Assembly: GCF_000189635.1 (NCBI RefSeq)
Contig: NW_002476452.1
Coordinates: forward strand, 310,001 to 374,000
DNA length: 64,000 bases
Reading direction: 5' to 3'
Source: Tetrahymena thermophila SB210
Lineage: Eukaryota > Ciliophora > Oligohymenophorea > Hymenostomatida > Tetrahymenidae
Shown: piece after piece, positions 1 to 15,100 of the stretch
Position numbering within the stretch: the first letter of the stretch is position 1
Layout: each line of letters begins with the position of its first letter
The notes under the pieces: generated by a model
Database searches by the model: none
The model's input: only the letters and a program-made list of their open reading frames with translations
What the model was told of the DNA's origin: nothing
Made by a program: the position numbers and the translations under genes

Positions 1-3000
1 GAAAGTCTTTAGAATAGCCTTAACGATAAAAACCTTAAAATAAATGATACAATGGGAACGCTTAAGATTGAACCCTACAATTAAATCCTTAATTAATGGG
101 AAATAAATCAAAATTATATCAGACATAAGATGCGCTTAGACAGAATCAAGGTAAAAATTAAAATATCTAAAACTTATCTGTCATTAGATACTAATTAATA
201 TATTTTATCAATGCTGAAAATTATGATTATAATATAATAGAAAAAGGATTCTCCTACCTTTATACCAGAGACATAGCCAACTAAAGTTAACAATCAAGTT
301 TGTATGAAGAGTAAATCAGTAGTAAATAAAAAAGGGAGATTGATAGCTGAAGGTAAATATAATTTTCTCTGATAAAATAAACAGTTTTATTTCTGTTAGC
401 CAAATTTTATTATGGTTAGCAAAATGACATGCACTAAAAATGCAAATAAATTCTTAACTATTATTTTTAATTATATAAAGAGAGGAAGACAGAAATTGAA
501 AGGGAGAACATTATTCTATTAAATAAAATAAGCAAGATTATGATGTCAAAGAAAGCCTGATTCCCTAACAGTTCCCCTAATTAAATCAAACAAATCAATA
601 TTAACCCAGAAAATATTACAGTTTCGGCTATTAACATTAATACTGCCAACAACTAAAACACCACTAACTCCTAGGCTGCATTTTACCAAAACCCTAATTT
701 AAATACAAACTAGAATAATAGTAATCTACTAAACTCGTCTGCAAATAATAAAAGCGGATATTGGGGCACTTCTCGCCACACTAAAAGTTTAAACAAAGAA
801 TCTAGATTTAGAAACCTAGTTAAAATAGCATCAGAGAACCAAGAAATACTTTATCGTATCAAAAGTAAAAAATCATAATACAGTGCAAATAAATTATTTA
901 AAGAAAGACAAGAGTAAGAAAAGTTACTCAGCAACATATCTCGTTTTAAGAAAAGCCCGAGAAAAAGAAATAGCATGAGAGTAGAAAGTGCTAAATCCAG
1001 AGATGTATAAAAAATATTGATTTATTTTATTAGAATATTAACAATTAACATATAAAAAATTAATTAATAATAGAGATCTTATAATTTACCAGAATAATAA
1101 AATATGAGTGCTGAATTAGCAAACGACGACAAGAACAAAAGTTTCACAGAACAAAACTTCAATAATAATTACAATTCATATAACAATAGAGACACTAATA
1201 GTTATCAATCTTAAAGGAAGTCTAGCAATCCTAACATGAGAAATAACTTTAGAGCATATTAAAACACCCACTACACAACATATAATTAAAACTATATCCC
1301 ATCAGTAAATAAAATTGCTAGGCAGAAAGGATACTTTAGCCAATATGAGCCTAGATAATCTTCATTATAGAGTAGAGGAGATAGAGTAAATGCTCAAATT
1401 AACTCTTCAGGAATTGAGGAATACAATTATAACAAAAATATAAATTCATAATAATATGAAAACGAAGCTAACTACCAAGAGTTTAATTAAGAAATAGATT
1501 TCTAAAACAGATTATAAATTCATAAAAAAGATTAATACATTGGCGATTCACCTTGCGTTGTTGAAGTATCAAGAGGATAAAGGTAAATAATAAATGAATT
1601 TATTTATTTATTTTTAAAATTCAAATAATTTAATCAATAAATATATGCTTTAAATAATAAATTAAATGGTTAAAATAACTCTCAATTTTTTATTAAATCT
1701 GAATTTAAAAAATTTTTTTAAAAATTTAATAATTATTTAGAATAATTTGGTATTTTTTTTAAAATATCTATTAATTTAAAATAAATATCAAATAGGGATT
1801 TTTATATTGTTGTTTATTGTATACCGGACGACAAAACCTTTAGATTAATCTTAAATGACAAGTAAGGAGAGAACATTTTTTCAAAGATTAACTATAACTT
1901 TGACCTACTTGCAAATGTAATGCAAATATAAAATAGTAATATGATTCTAACGTTAGAAAACATAGGATAAAATAATGTAATTAATTTTTATCTTTTCTAT
2001 ATTATAAAACATATTTTTTATTTAGAAATAGTAAGCACATTAAAATAATTTTGATTCAGACTCTTCATAAAATTATTCATAAGCACAAAATTAATAACAT
2101 ACTTCTTCTTAAAAGAATTCCTAGAAAGGACAAACTCCAAAAAATTAACCTGATTTAAGTGTATATAGTAATAATAGCAGTAATTTGTAATACTAATAGT
2201 CTAATAGCTAAAAATAAAAATAAAAAACCAATACATAAAGCAAAAGTAACTAAAGCAGCAATAGCAATACAATATAAGATTAATCTAGGTCAAATACTTA
2301 GAAATCAGAATAAAGAATAAATAGTGATCATTATGTGAAAGTAGATGAAGTATTAAAAGAATATACTTAAAATAATAATTAACCAAACAATTAAGTGAAC
2401 TCTAATGAGTAATCAAGAAGACATTCTAAGTAATAGCATTTAAATATGGCTAACATAAACCCAGAAAGTCAAGGATAATTAAAAGAATAAAATCAAAAAA
2501 AAGTTAGCAATCAAGATGAACAATATGAAGAAGTAGAAGAGTTAAACGATTATGAAAATTAGTCATTTGATGATCCTGAAAGTAATTTAACATCTGCAAA
2601 AGAAAAGAAAAAAAGTGGTAGATTAAATTACAATTAATTGGAAGAATCAGGTTCTGAATAATATGAAAAAGATTTTGAGAAAGAAGATTATGAAAAAAAT
2701 TTAAACTAATCCAAAAAATAAGCTAATTCGTAGTAATAGAATAAAAGAAAATCAGAAATTATTGATGACAATTTTGAAATAGAATATGATAATGATTAAG
2801 AAGATTATACAGAAGAATAAAGATAAGGAGAGGATAATATTGTGAATGATGAAGATAACTACTATCAAGATAATGAGTAAGAGTCTCAATCAGACAATTA
2901 CGAAAAGGATTTTGATGAAGAAGATTTTGAACGAAGCTTAAAATAATCGAAAAAGCAAACCAATTTGTAGCAATAAAATAAAAGAAAATCAGAAAGAATT

Positions 3001-4521
3001 GATGAAAGTTTTGATCCTTAATATTAAAATGATCATGATTAAAAGAAAAATGAAGAAATAGGATTAAAAGGAGAAGACAATTACAATCAAGATAATTAAG
3101 AAGATGAAGAAAACAATTAACAATATGATAGTAATGATGATAATTATGACCTAGATTCAGATCAAAATAAAGAAATAGGATAAACATAAAATGGTAAAAA
3201 TTCATAAAATCCATATTTTGAAGGAGATGAAAGATTATAAAGTGAAGATTATTTCGATAAAGAAGATAGCTCAAGTGAAAATGAAAATTTAACAAATTAA
3301 AAAAATTAAAATAATGATAGTGACTCTTACAAAATGGATTCATCTAATTAAGGTAAATCTATTAGAAGTAGTAGTAATGTCAGTTAAAATCAAAAAAATC
3401 ACTCAAACTATGTCAAAAATCCTGAATCAAAAAATGATTCAGGAGTTTCTAATCATGTTAAAAACGAATCTTCTAATTCAAATCAACTTTAAAATTATTC
3501 TGAAAAATCTAACAATATTAAAACTGATTAAGAGATAAGCAATCATGTTAAAACTGATCAAGAGATAAGTAATAATGTTAAAACTGATCAAGAAGGCAGC
3601 AAGCATATTAAAACTGATCTAGAAGGTAGTAAGCATGTTAAAACTGATCTAGAAAATAGCAAACATATAAATACTGATCTAGAAGTAAGTAATCATACTA
3701 GGTCAGATCAAGAAAAGAATAACCATATTAAAATAAACAAAGAAATCAATAAAGAAATGGTTAAAAATGATTCAAGAAAATCGAATAAAACTAAAACTGA
3801 ATATGAATATGAAAATGAAAATGATAGTCACGTTAATGAAGAATTTGTAAATTCTAATGCAATTAAAAAAGAAACAGAAATTGAAGATTATTTTATTAAA
3901 AATGACTTGGAAAGTTCTAACCAGATTTAAAACGAGTTAGATATTAATAATTAAATTAAAAATAAGACCTTTGATGCAAATTACTCATCAAATAATGATG
4001 AAGATGAAGAAGAATATGATTATGTTGATAAAAATCTGGATTAAGATTAAAACTAATCTGAAGTAATTAAAAATAATACTAAAAACAATTAAAATTAAAA
4101 CTAAAACGAAGAATATCATCATGAACACTACGGAGAAAAAAGACTTAGCTAAAGCAATAATTAAAATTATTACGGTGACGATTATGAAGAAGATGAAGAA
4201 GACTTAGATGATCATGGAAACTAAGATAGTCAAGGATTTGATAATAACTAAAATTAAGATGAATATTAAATCCAGAATAAGTTCTTGCTGCAAAAGATAG
4301 ATGAAGCAAATTAAAATAATGAGGAAGATGGCTAATCGAGCTTAAGCAATTTTACTAAAAGAAGTTAATTAAATTCATAACTTTAAAGCAAATAGTCAAG
4401 AAACCACTCTTAAGTTCCATCTCCTGTTCCATTTTCAAGAAACTATTCAAACTAAAAAATAAAGTAAAGTGAGAATGATTCAAATAAACACTTGTAAAAT
4501 TCTTATGAAATCGAAAACTGA
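1..4521 (+). CDS. Hemingway/CFAP97-domain ciliary protein with long Q/N/acidic tail (5' partial)
   Basis: The gene is already open at base 1, so its start lies outside the window. With TAA/TAG as Gln the exons are 1-150, 241-352, 481-1004, 1074-1582, 1796-1976 and 2026-4521, and all phases agree. The first exons carry the two halves of the Hmw/CFAP97 (KIAA1430) domain: an EIERENIILLNKISKIM segment and, after a gap, a KSLN..R..NLVKIASENQEIL segment. The family is associated with cilia and sperm flagella; a role in axoneme or basal body is inferred. Exon 5 adds a small beta-rich piece with FYIVVYCIPDDKTFRLIL. The rest, from about 2026, is a disordered tail rich in Gln, Asn, Asp, Glu and Lys with a decapeptide repeat. 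An in-frame TGA at 558-560 falls between the two domain halves. It can be avoided only by splicing 545-571 as a 27-nt intron; otherwise the copy is broken or the base is wrong. The domain call is firm; the exact model is less so. Confidence 0.8.
3511..3750 (+). repeat. 30-bp in-frame tandem repeat, eight decapeptide units
   Basis: Eight consecutive 30-bp units inside the tail of the CFAP97-domain gene encode variants of the decapeptide NHVKTDQEIS. Units start at 3511, 3541, 3571, 3601, 3631, 3661, 3691 and 3721; the last two are the most diverged. The unit length keeps the reading frame, so copy number can change without breaking the gene. The segment is charged and probably disordered. Confidence 0.9.
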
Positions 4522-6177
4522 TTTTTATATTAAGAAATGTTAAGGCTATTCAAATAGTATGAATAAAATTTATCATATTATATTAAGTCACTTCATAATT
4601 AATATTAATTTTTAATTCTAAAATATTTACTTTATAATTTGTCTTTAAATATCAATTACCCCATTATTAAATATATACCATAATTCATGTAATACATTTA
4701 TACATGCAAATATTCATTCCTTCATTAATTCTTTGCTGAGCAAATAGCTTTGATCAATTTAATCACTATTAAATTTTATTTTATAATTTCAGTAATGAAA
4801 TTTTATATGAATTAATTATTTAGTGATTTAAGTAAATATGTTTTTTAAATTCTATTCAGTAACAATTTTAAAAACAAATTAATGCAAAATAAATTAAACA
4901 CAAAAATTTTATTTTTAAAAATGTTTTTTTCATTTTTCTAATCACCTCTTTTTAAATTTATCAACCAATAGTTTAATTGTAAAAAAAAATAAAAATATCA
5001 AAAACGTAAAAAATAAATTATTTTTAATGAGTTAAATAAATTATTTAAAATCATACTAAAAATTTTGAATACTTTGTAGATTAATTAATTTACTTCTTTT
5101 CTTTAAAAAGTATTTTAAACTAATAAAATTGCAAAAAAAAATTATTGATCAAAGAAATAAAAGTAAAATTGATTTGAATTTAATTAATCTGTTAAATTAA
5201 GTACTTGTTATTGTCTATCATTTCAAATATTTCTAAGAAAACAATATTTACTAATATTTTATTGCAGATTATAAGATTAGATTCAATATTTTATTTTAAT
5301 CTAAAGCTAAAGATTATTTTATTAATTTAAATTATAATCAAATTTTTTTATAGTTTTTTTTAGATTGCCTTCATAAAATTTATTTCTCTACTTTATTTAA
5401 TTTTTTGTTATTTTATTAAGCTAACGATTAACTTTACTTATATATGATAGGATTTTAATTCCTTCAATATTATTTGATGCAATTATTTTTATTTATTGTT
5501 ATACTTCTTCTCTCAAAAGCTTTATCCCGTTTTACATTTTATTAAACAAATTAGTTTAGTTTTTTTAGTAAAATTTTTAAATAACTCATAAAATTTTAAG
5601 TTATTTTAAAAAAATAATTTATTTTAATTTGAGTATGCATTTTAAAATTTGTTTTATTTTGTAATTATTCTTTCTTAGTTTTAAGAGAAAATTTGTATTC
5701 GCCTAACCTAAGCAGAATGGAAGTTTAATTTGAATTTTTATGATTAGAAAAGATGCTTGTTATATATGAAAGGGAAACAAACTGTATCTTAGATTAAATA
5801 AGTGAGTATTCTTTAAAATAACTATATTTATTTTTGATTGAGCATATAATACTTTAATAATAAAAATAATGTAGAGTTTTTTTACTTTAAATCTAAAATG
5901 TACATTTAAATAATTAATTTAAATTAGTAAGGAAAATAAATAAATAAAAATAATAACAACTTTCCTTAACAAATTCTTAATATAGCGTTAAAAACTGTAC
6001 AACAAAATTTATCAAAAAAAAGAAAGAAAATAATAAGCTAATTTTTCTTTTGCGTTTAAAAAGCAAATCAATAAATCTAGCTCTCCATTTTTATTAATAC
6101 TTACTTATTTATAACAAGATTAAAATTAAAACATAGATTGATAGAAAGTATTTTAAAGCTAGTCTGGATTGACTCAA
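4522..6177. other. AT-rich intergenic spacer
   Basis: No reading frame with protein-like composition was found on either strand of this 1.66-kb stretch. It is dominated by A/T runs and short TTAA-type palindromes. It must hold the 3' end of the CFAP97-domain gene and the 5' flank of the guanylyl-cyclase gene, but no motif could be assigned. Confidence 0.6.
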
Positions 6178-9100
6178 ATGAGAAAGATAGTAACAGAGAT
6201 CTTTGATTTTTTAAAAAGGAAATTATTCTTTGGTGATGAAGATGTAGGAGATGTAGAAATCAGATAATAAAAGACATTCGACAAATCAGTAAAAATAATT
6301 TCTCAAAACGAACTTTAAATTTTATTAAAAATATTTAAAATGCTGACAAAATTTACTTTAATTATTTCTAACTTTCCATCCAAATTAGATTGAGATAGAA
6401 TTCGGTAACCTTTCATAGCTTAATGGGTTTAAACCTTATGAAGATAGAATTTCAAATAGAATCGGTATATCTGAGTTAGATGTAAAAATGTTTAATTAGT
6501 AGAGTTAGTATTAACAATATTTTAAATATAAATTAGGCTATAGGGATAGTACCTCGAATGCTTTTCAAGTACTTGTAGAGAATGGGTACTTGGCTTGTAT
6601 TTATACATGCATTAGTGGCTATTATTGTTTATTCTACTTATACATTTTGGTCTGCATAATTTTTCACGTTTAGCGCGTAAGACATTTATTTTTTTTAAAT
6701 CATACATAGAATTTTAAGTAACAAGCTTAGCAAACACAAATTTTAGTTGTAGCCATATATTATGAATGAAGCTTATTAAGCAAATTTTGCAAATAATCTC
6801 ATAAATAAATAAATAATTACTTTCCAAAAATTTTAAGTCAGTGTGACTTCCTTCCAAAGTAGAAATTGGCTTAATTTTAAAAAATAAAATTTTTGAATTA
6901 GCATAACATTCAATTAATATAAAATTAGGGGAGATATGATTTTATTGTATTTGGTTCCGGTGATTTTCTCGTTCGTGATGTTCAGTTTGCGTGAACTCAA
7001 CATAGAAAGAGAAAGGAATCTACAGGAGAATGTTATTAATAAATAACATTGCACAATATTTAAATTTTTTAAAAAAGTAAAACTATAAAACCTGCAAAAC
7101 ATTAATAATAGTCTTTAATAAGACCAAATTGAGGATTAAGAACAGAGATTGCCTAATATTTCCAAATAAATAGATGAAAAGCCAATCAAAGGATTTTCTA
7201 ATTTTAAGAAAGAAAAGGAAAAAGAATCTAGTTAAATCAATCACGCTTAGGATGCAGATAATAACTCTAATTAAGTTAATAATCAAATCTCAAGCAATGT
7301 GTAGACAAATAACGTAAATTCTACACCTAATAATTAAAACAATAGCGGATAAAATAATATTCAACTTAGCCCCAATTTAGGTAGCGTTAGCTAGAACTAA
7401 AAAATTGAAAAACACAAAACCTATGAAAAAGAAGGCTCTTCATAAATAAATTCAAACATTCAAATAGCAAACAATAAAGGAGTAAAAGAAAGTGTAACTA
7501 TTAACTCTCACTATTAAAAACTTAATACAAGAGTAATGAATACCAATTACCCAATTAAGACTGTTAAAATTTTAGAAGAAATTAAATGGGAACAGCTTGA
7601 AGTTGGTAACATAGTCTGGCTCAAAAATGGTGAAATTGCACCTGCTGATTTGCTTATTTTAGATTGTCGCTAAAGTTTTTGCACTGTTGAAGAAGACATC
7701 CAGAATGGAAAGACTTATTAAATCGAAAAGTATCCTCCTCAATTAACATCAGGTAATAATTTTTTTATGTATGTTTGTTTATCTAAAATTAAATCAATAT
7801 TTAGTCTGTTTTCAATTATTTATTATAATTTTACTTGATATTATTTAATTCGTTAATAAATCATATTTAATTTGTAATTTCTAAAAATAGTATCTGTCCA
7901 CTCTAAACTCAAATAAAACATGTTCGAGTATAGAAAGCTTTTAAGTGGAAGAATAGAATACACAAAACAGTCTAGAAGGAAAGAATTTAGTGGCTTCTTA
8001 AAGATGAACAAAGACCCAAAGGGAGAAAACTTAGACTGCAGAAACATCATTTACAGAGGAAGCAAACTTGTATTTAGCGAATGGGTTTACGGTATAGTTC
8101 TGTATGCTGGAAAAGACACAAAAATTTATCAATAAAGCTATAACAAAGAAACAATGAAAACCTCTTTCTTTGGTAAAAAGGCCAAGCTCTTTTTCTTAGT
8201 TGCTTACATCCATCTCCTTGTTAGCATAGCAGTAAAATTAAATTTATTCAAACAAACAAACAAATAAATAAATAAATTAACTTTTTAGAAGTAAATTTTT
8301 TAATAATTCTTTTTATTTAATAGATTTCCATATTTTTTGTTATTTTTTAACCTTGCTATGTTGGATTCAGTTATACGTGGCTTGAAAAATAGGATTTCTT
8401 AGGTTTGATATTGTCTTTTATGGTAGAATATTTACATATCATGCCATAACTCTTTTATTCAGTTGTAGATGTAATCGAAATGGTTAACGATCTTTACCAT
8501 AATAAGTATTTTAAGAAAGTTGACATACAAACTTAAAATAACTAATCTGGAAACAACTACTAAATGCTCAGAAGTGTTACTTTAGGAGATATTTCTTTAA
8601 CTAATTTTGTCTTTTTAGATAAAACGGGCACCCTAACTGATGGTGAAATTCAATAAGTTAGGTTGATCATAGTGGATGGAGTTATGTATTCACTGAACTT
8701 GAAAATGGCAGAACAAATCATGAAAAATAAATCTTTTACATTTAATAATCACAGCAAAAGTGTCAAAGAACTAATAGATGGCGAAAATATGGTTATTGCA
8801 GATGAAAAACAATCTATGAATAATGATCAATCTAATCAATCTAACGTAATTAACATGTTCCCAAATTTACTCTATTAAACTTCCATACCAACGAAAAAAA
8901 ACAACCAATCCAAGTAAATCTAGCATAAAAATTCTTTTGATGCCTCTGACGAGCTTGATGAAGAGGAGTGTAGGGATGAAGTTAAAAATTCTATGGATTC
9001 CAAAAAAATGAAAATGCTCTAAGTACCTAATTAGCCTGACTCTCCTTCATTAAATAACTCTTTCTAAAAAGATAACTCTATTTAAGTAACGCAATTTCTT

Positions 9101-12100
9101 TAATATTAAAATAATAAATAAATTTTAATTTCCTTCTTTTTAAATTTAAAAATGCCTATTTTTTATTTGGAATTTAATTATTTATTTTCTCAGTAGATAG
9201 AATAAGTAAGCAAGCATTACTTTTTATTTTTTTTTAGATAAGCTTTTTGAATTAATTTTTATTTGTAAGCAATCTTTCTAATCTAATAAAAAAATAAATA
9301 CCAACAATCTTAAAAAATATTTTATCCTTAAAATATTTAACATATATATTAAAAAAATCTATTGCATGAAATTTACTTTGAAATCTTAGATAAAAGATAA
9401 TAATTTTTTTTCTTCTTAATATTTAAAAGCAAGAAACTAACTCCTTAGATAAGACAAAACCAATCAAGTAGTCAGAAGTGATATAAAATAGCAGATAAGG
9501 AAGTCATAAGTTAAGCACAGGTCATTCTGATAATATTTTGGATGAAAATGATTTTATTACGAGCTTACACAATGACTATGATAAAAAACACCATGAGGCA
9601 ATACTTATAACAGTGATTTGTAATCACATAATTAGTTCTTATGATAGTAAATCAGATGAAATAATTAACACTAATGTCTCTAAAGAGGGGGAAATTATGA
9701 AATAATTTTCTAATGTGTTTAATTACCAATTTAAGTGCTCTTCAGTATATAAGGGACAATCATACTCACCAAATTATATTGTTGTAATTCAAGGGAAATT
9801 GGTTTCGTTTAAGATCCTAGCAATAAATGAAAACACTTAAAATAGGCCTTATTTTTCTATTCTTTTTAGAGATCCTAACAGCTTGTACCCAAACAGAGGA
9901 GCTGTCCTATATACCAAAATCTCCTTAAAAGTAAATTTATCAAAAATGCTACTTTAATTTTATCAAATCTTTCTTTTTAGAATACAGAAGTACCTTAGGG
10001 AATCGTATTTAAAGACAAAGAATAAAGAGTTAGATTAGAAAAATAATTGTAATTTTTAGTTTAAAATGGCATGAGACCAATCATCTACTGCAAGCGAGAG
10101 CTGAATGACGAAAAAACTGATGATTATTTAAGATAATACGAAAACCTCAAAAAGAATCTCGTTTAAGATGATTCGAAATTAGAAAGTTTATATGATGACA
10201 TTGAAAAAGATCTATAAATTGTAACAGTCTTTGGTGTTGCAGAGAATCTTAAAAAGGGAGCAGATATAGCTATCAAATAAATGAGATTAGCTGGTTTGCA
10301 TACATGGATGCTTACTGGAGATAGCTACATATAGGCTATAACTGCTGCTTACTAGAGCCATTTAATTGACCAAGAAATCTAAATTTTGCACTTAGAAGGT
10401 AAAAATTATGATCAAATTAAGTTATTAATTAGAGATCAGTTGAATGCAATCTAGAATGAAAGTAAATTGAATAAGCTAATTCCTTAAAATCCTACTGCTT
10501 ACAAGAGATATCTTGAGTATATATTCACTGATCACACAACACCTGTGAACTCTCCTGGATTGGTAAATTACATATAAATTTGCTTTAATTAAAAGGATAT
10601 AATAAAATTTTAATGTTAGAATAAAAATGAAGTCAGTAGTAGAAAAATGAGTGATCAGCAAGCGAGCTAGAATACAAATATTTACAACACCAGTTTGATT
10701 AATAAGAAACAATTTATCTCCGCTTACTCATCTAATCCTTTTTACAACTAAAGTGTTAACAGAAAGAAATCAATGTCAATTGGTTTAAACTAAAAGCCTT
10801 ATTTGTTTTGCATAGTTGTCTCATCTGAAGCTTTGACAACAATATTTAGTGATAATTATCTAAGAAACCATTTCTATTTTTTAAGCTATTTTTGCACCTC
10901 ATTAATTGGATACGATCTCTAAACTAACTAAAAAGGTTGGTTTGTAAGAATGGTTAAGTAAAAGTATCCTTAAAATCCTAAAACTCTAGCTATTGGAGAT
11001 TCCTACAATGATGCTGACGTAAATAAACATTTTATCATATGAATTTATTTGCTTTTTAGTTTAATTATTATCTAATTTTTAATTTAAAAAAAAATAAATA
11101 ATTTTATTGATTGCTTCTTAAAAGTAATTCTTACAAAAAATTTGAAAATAAATAAACAAATAAATTAAATTAAAAAAATCAAATAAAATTAATTATAAAA
11201 CATTTAACAATTTTAGATGATGCAATCAGCTGATATTTCTATCTAGATGAAGAATTTCAAGTATAATGTGAATTATATTGGGGATATAATGGTAAATGAT
11301 TTTACAAGCATTTCAAATTTGTTGTACTCAAATTCAAGATATATGGCAGAATTATATGAGGAATTATTGCTTTATGCTTTTTACAGAGCTTTCTTACTTG
11401 GATATATAATCCTGTTCATAGAAGCTTCAAATTGCTCCTATGGAAATTCATTATGGAATTCACTCGAAATTTTCTTCTTTCACTCGTTATTATATGTGGT
11501 CAGCATTACAAGCTATTTAATTAAAAAATACTCAAAAAAGCACAAATATTCTATAAACAATGAAATATTGATTGATCAATTCAAAAACAGTACTTTCACT
11601 TTCAAGAAATAGAAGACTATGGGATTCTTCTATAAGGTAGTCTTTCATAGTTTAGCTGAAGCATTCGTACTGTATCTAAATATCTATTTTGTTTTTAATT
11701 TTGATAGTAATGATGTGGGAAAATCCTACACTTTAAAGACTGTTGAAATGTATGGCTACTTTTTAATTGGTATTGCAACAACTATGAAAATTTTGGTTGT
11801 CTCTAACTAGAATTTTAAGGAAGGAATAACTACATTTTTATTCTTTTGCATATGCTATTTTATTTATTTACCACTTGAAGATCTTTACTAAAACTATCCT
11901 TTCTAATTCTAAGAGGTTATAGAATAAATATCATCTTCTGTACATATAATTATATTCATGATATCTATAATCTTCTTTGTTTTCGGTTTTCAAATCATTT
12001 TAGAATATTGTCTTTTCATTCCCTCTTTCTTCCCCTAAAGTTTGGTAAGACAGGCATCTAAGTATTACAAGCTATTGTGTAAATATAATTTAAATAAATT

Positions 12101-15100
12101 ATTTATTTATTTATTTTAAAAATATATTATATATAAAAAGAATTTAAAGAAAACGAAGATGAAAAATCAGATGAAAAATATTAAAAAAAAAAAAAGAAAG
12201 CTAAAAAAAATGAAAACATCATCAACAGATTGATAGGAATAATCTTTCCTTAAGAAGACTAAGAAGATATGGACATAATCCTAAAGAATAGTAAAAAATT
12301 TTTTTTTTGAACAATAAAACTTAATTTGATCCATCCATCCATAAAAACAAACAGTGATATCAAGTGAAGACATGAGTGAACAAAATTAAGAAATGAATAA
12401 ATTTTCTCTTTAATTTAAGAATCCTGATCTAGAAAAGAAATTTACTTAGAGTGTTTAAAAAAGCTGGATATTATATAATAAGTACTACCAACTTATTATT
12501 TTGATCCTCTTTGAATTAATGTAGCTCCTTATTTACAGTGTTAAAAGTAAGAGTGAGCCTCAGTTAGACTATATTATTGGTTAAACTATAGGTTGTATTA
12601 TTATTTCTGGAATTACCTTTACAATGTTTACTTCGAAAGGAGAAAAATAATTTTTCAAGCTGAATTATTTTTGTTTATTTTTAAGAATACTAACAAAGAT
12701 ATTTACTGATATTTTATAAGGAAGCGACAACTCTTTGGAATCATTTACATTCAGTTATTTTATTAATTTTACTGTTCTTTGCAGACCAGATTACGTTATG
12801 TACGGATCTATTTTAGAAGCCTTTGTATTTTTTGTGAAATATTCAATTTAAAGTTCGTTTAACTCTAACATTGATCGTTATATTTCACTTTCAATCATCC
12901 TATTTACATTAGGTTACTGCCTTTTTTGTATTCAAACTAAGTATTAAGTAATTTTTTACTATTTTATTTTATTTTTCTCTCAATTTTATAAACTATTTTA
13001 TTCTATTTTGTAAATTTCTTAAAAATATTTTTGATATTTATTTATTTCATTTTATTTTATTTCTTTAAACATATTTTTATTTTTTAATTTTGGAATATTT
13101 TAATAAAGTATGAGACTGTTGAGAGATAGGACTATCTTAGTTAAAATAAGCTTAGAATAGAAAGTGCCAAGATAAATAATATTTTAGCTATTCTTCTTCC
13201 TAAGTTCGTTAGAGACAGAATATCAAATAGTAAATTATATTTTTGTTTTAAGATTTGAAGTTTCAATTTATTAATTATTTTTTTTCTAATTAGCTGGTGA
13301 AATTTAGCTAGCCGAAAATCAAGGTGAAGTTGCTGTCTTATTTTGTGATATTTGCGATTTTGATAACATCCTTTAATCTGAAAGCGAGAAAATTGTAGCC
13401 CTTTTAGATAACCTATTCAGAAATTTTGATATTCTTTGCTCATAAAATGATTGCACAAAAATTGAGACAGTAGGAAAAACCTATGTGGCTGCTTCTGGAT
13501 TAAGCTTAGAACTCTAAAACAAAAAGAAACATACTGTTTATAACTCTGTAGAGAGACTCATTAATTTAGGGTTTGATATGCAAGATTATGTTAAGAACAT
13601 TTCTTGGGGAAAACATGGTGATAAAATGAGAGTAAAAATTGGTATTCACTACGGAAGAGTTATGGCAGGAGTCATTGGTTACCACAAACCTTAGTTTTCT
13701 CTGATAGGAGATACCATTAATACTACAAGCAGAGTTATGTCAACAGGAGAAGATAACAGAATGACTATCTCTAGTCAAGCTTATGCTAAGATTTAAACTC
13801 ATAACCTAAGTAATTATCGCACTAATCGCAAAGAAGTTGAAGCAAAAGGAAAAGGTGTGATGGTTACATATTAGATTTTCAAACAAAATTAAAAATACAT
13901 CAAAGGAACGTCCAAAAAAACTGAAGTCTTTAAACCTGGATCTAAATAAACCGCAAAAGGTAGCATGTACCAAAAGTAATCACCTATGAAGAGAACTATG
14001 CTGGACACAAAAAACATGATACAACCTGGATCAAAAGAAGAAAGAAAAATGTCATATTTAAATGCAAAATAGAGTCCTTAAAACAATTAATCCAACAATA
14101 GTCCCAGGTTTACTTTAACAAGCCCTATGAATTCCACCTAATAAATTAAATTAGCCATGGGAGGAATAAAAAGTGTCAACTTAACAAGAAAAGTAGCTAA
14201 AAAGAATACAGTTAAATTAGGCTACTAGCCTGCCCCACATTAATTTGCTCAGCCAATAGCATTAGATTCTTCTTAAGGTGCTGATAAGAAAACTACTCTC
14301 ATGTCACCATTGAAATTAAAATCAGTAAAATCAAGAAATTAGTTCATTATTTAATTTGCATTTTGATGTTTTTGAATAAAAATTTAATTAACATACTAAT
14401 TTTTATTTTTAGTATTAATTACAATCTTAGCAATCACAAGACAAAGATCAATAAGCGAAAAATTAACCCATAAATCAGCAGCTAACCAGTTCTAAGCATT
14501 CAATACAAATGCCAAATACAAATAATGGAGCTAAGCGAAATGAAAGCAATCTTACTTAAAATACAATAAATAAAATAGAATAAGCAATAAAAGAAGAAGT
14601 CCACTTAGAATAAGCAAATAATCTTTTTATAGAAGAGATCGATGCCGAGTTCATCAATGAGTTATTTGAAAATAATGAAGAAGAAAAAGTAAAACATTTT
14701 TACTTATTTATTTTTTCATAAATTTCAAATTTTACAATTATAAACTTTTTACTTACTTTTTTAGGGAAGAAAATTTTTTAAAACGATTTATTAATTTTAA
14801 GATTTTCAATAACGCAATTTTAAATTTCATAAATTTTGAATAAAAAATATAAACGAAAATGTAATTAAATAATGAAATTAAATATTAATATTAAAAATTA
14901 AGGGAGACAAAGAGAATGGTTAGTACCTGTAATTGACAAAGAAATCACTCTTCCTTGCCTTAGATAACTCAAAGCCAGATACTTAATAATTCTATGATGA
15001 ATTATTTGAACAATCTAAAAAGTCGATTCGCCTAAAATATTTAGGTTATACCAAACTTTTATTAATAAAATGCATTTTGGTGTTTTTAGCTAGTTCTGTT

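Noticed and set aside
558..560. TGA read as selenocysteine in the CFAP97-domain gene
   Set aside because: Some ciliates do use UGA for selenocysteine, but this site lies in a variable linker, not a redox motif, and no recoding element was seen.
2759..3343. Long minus-strand frame opposite the CFAP97-domain gene
   Set aside because: It is a mirror of the acidic, Gln/Asn-rich sense tail and gives a Phe/His/Leu/Asn-rich product. The sense strand has consistent phases and repeats.
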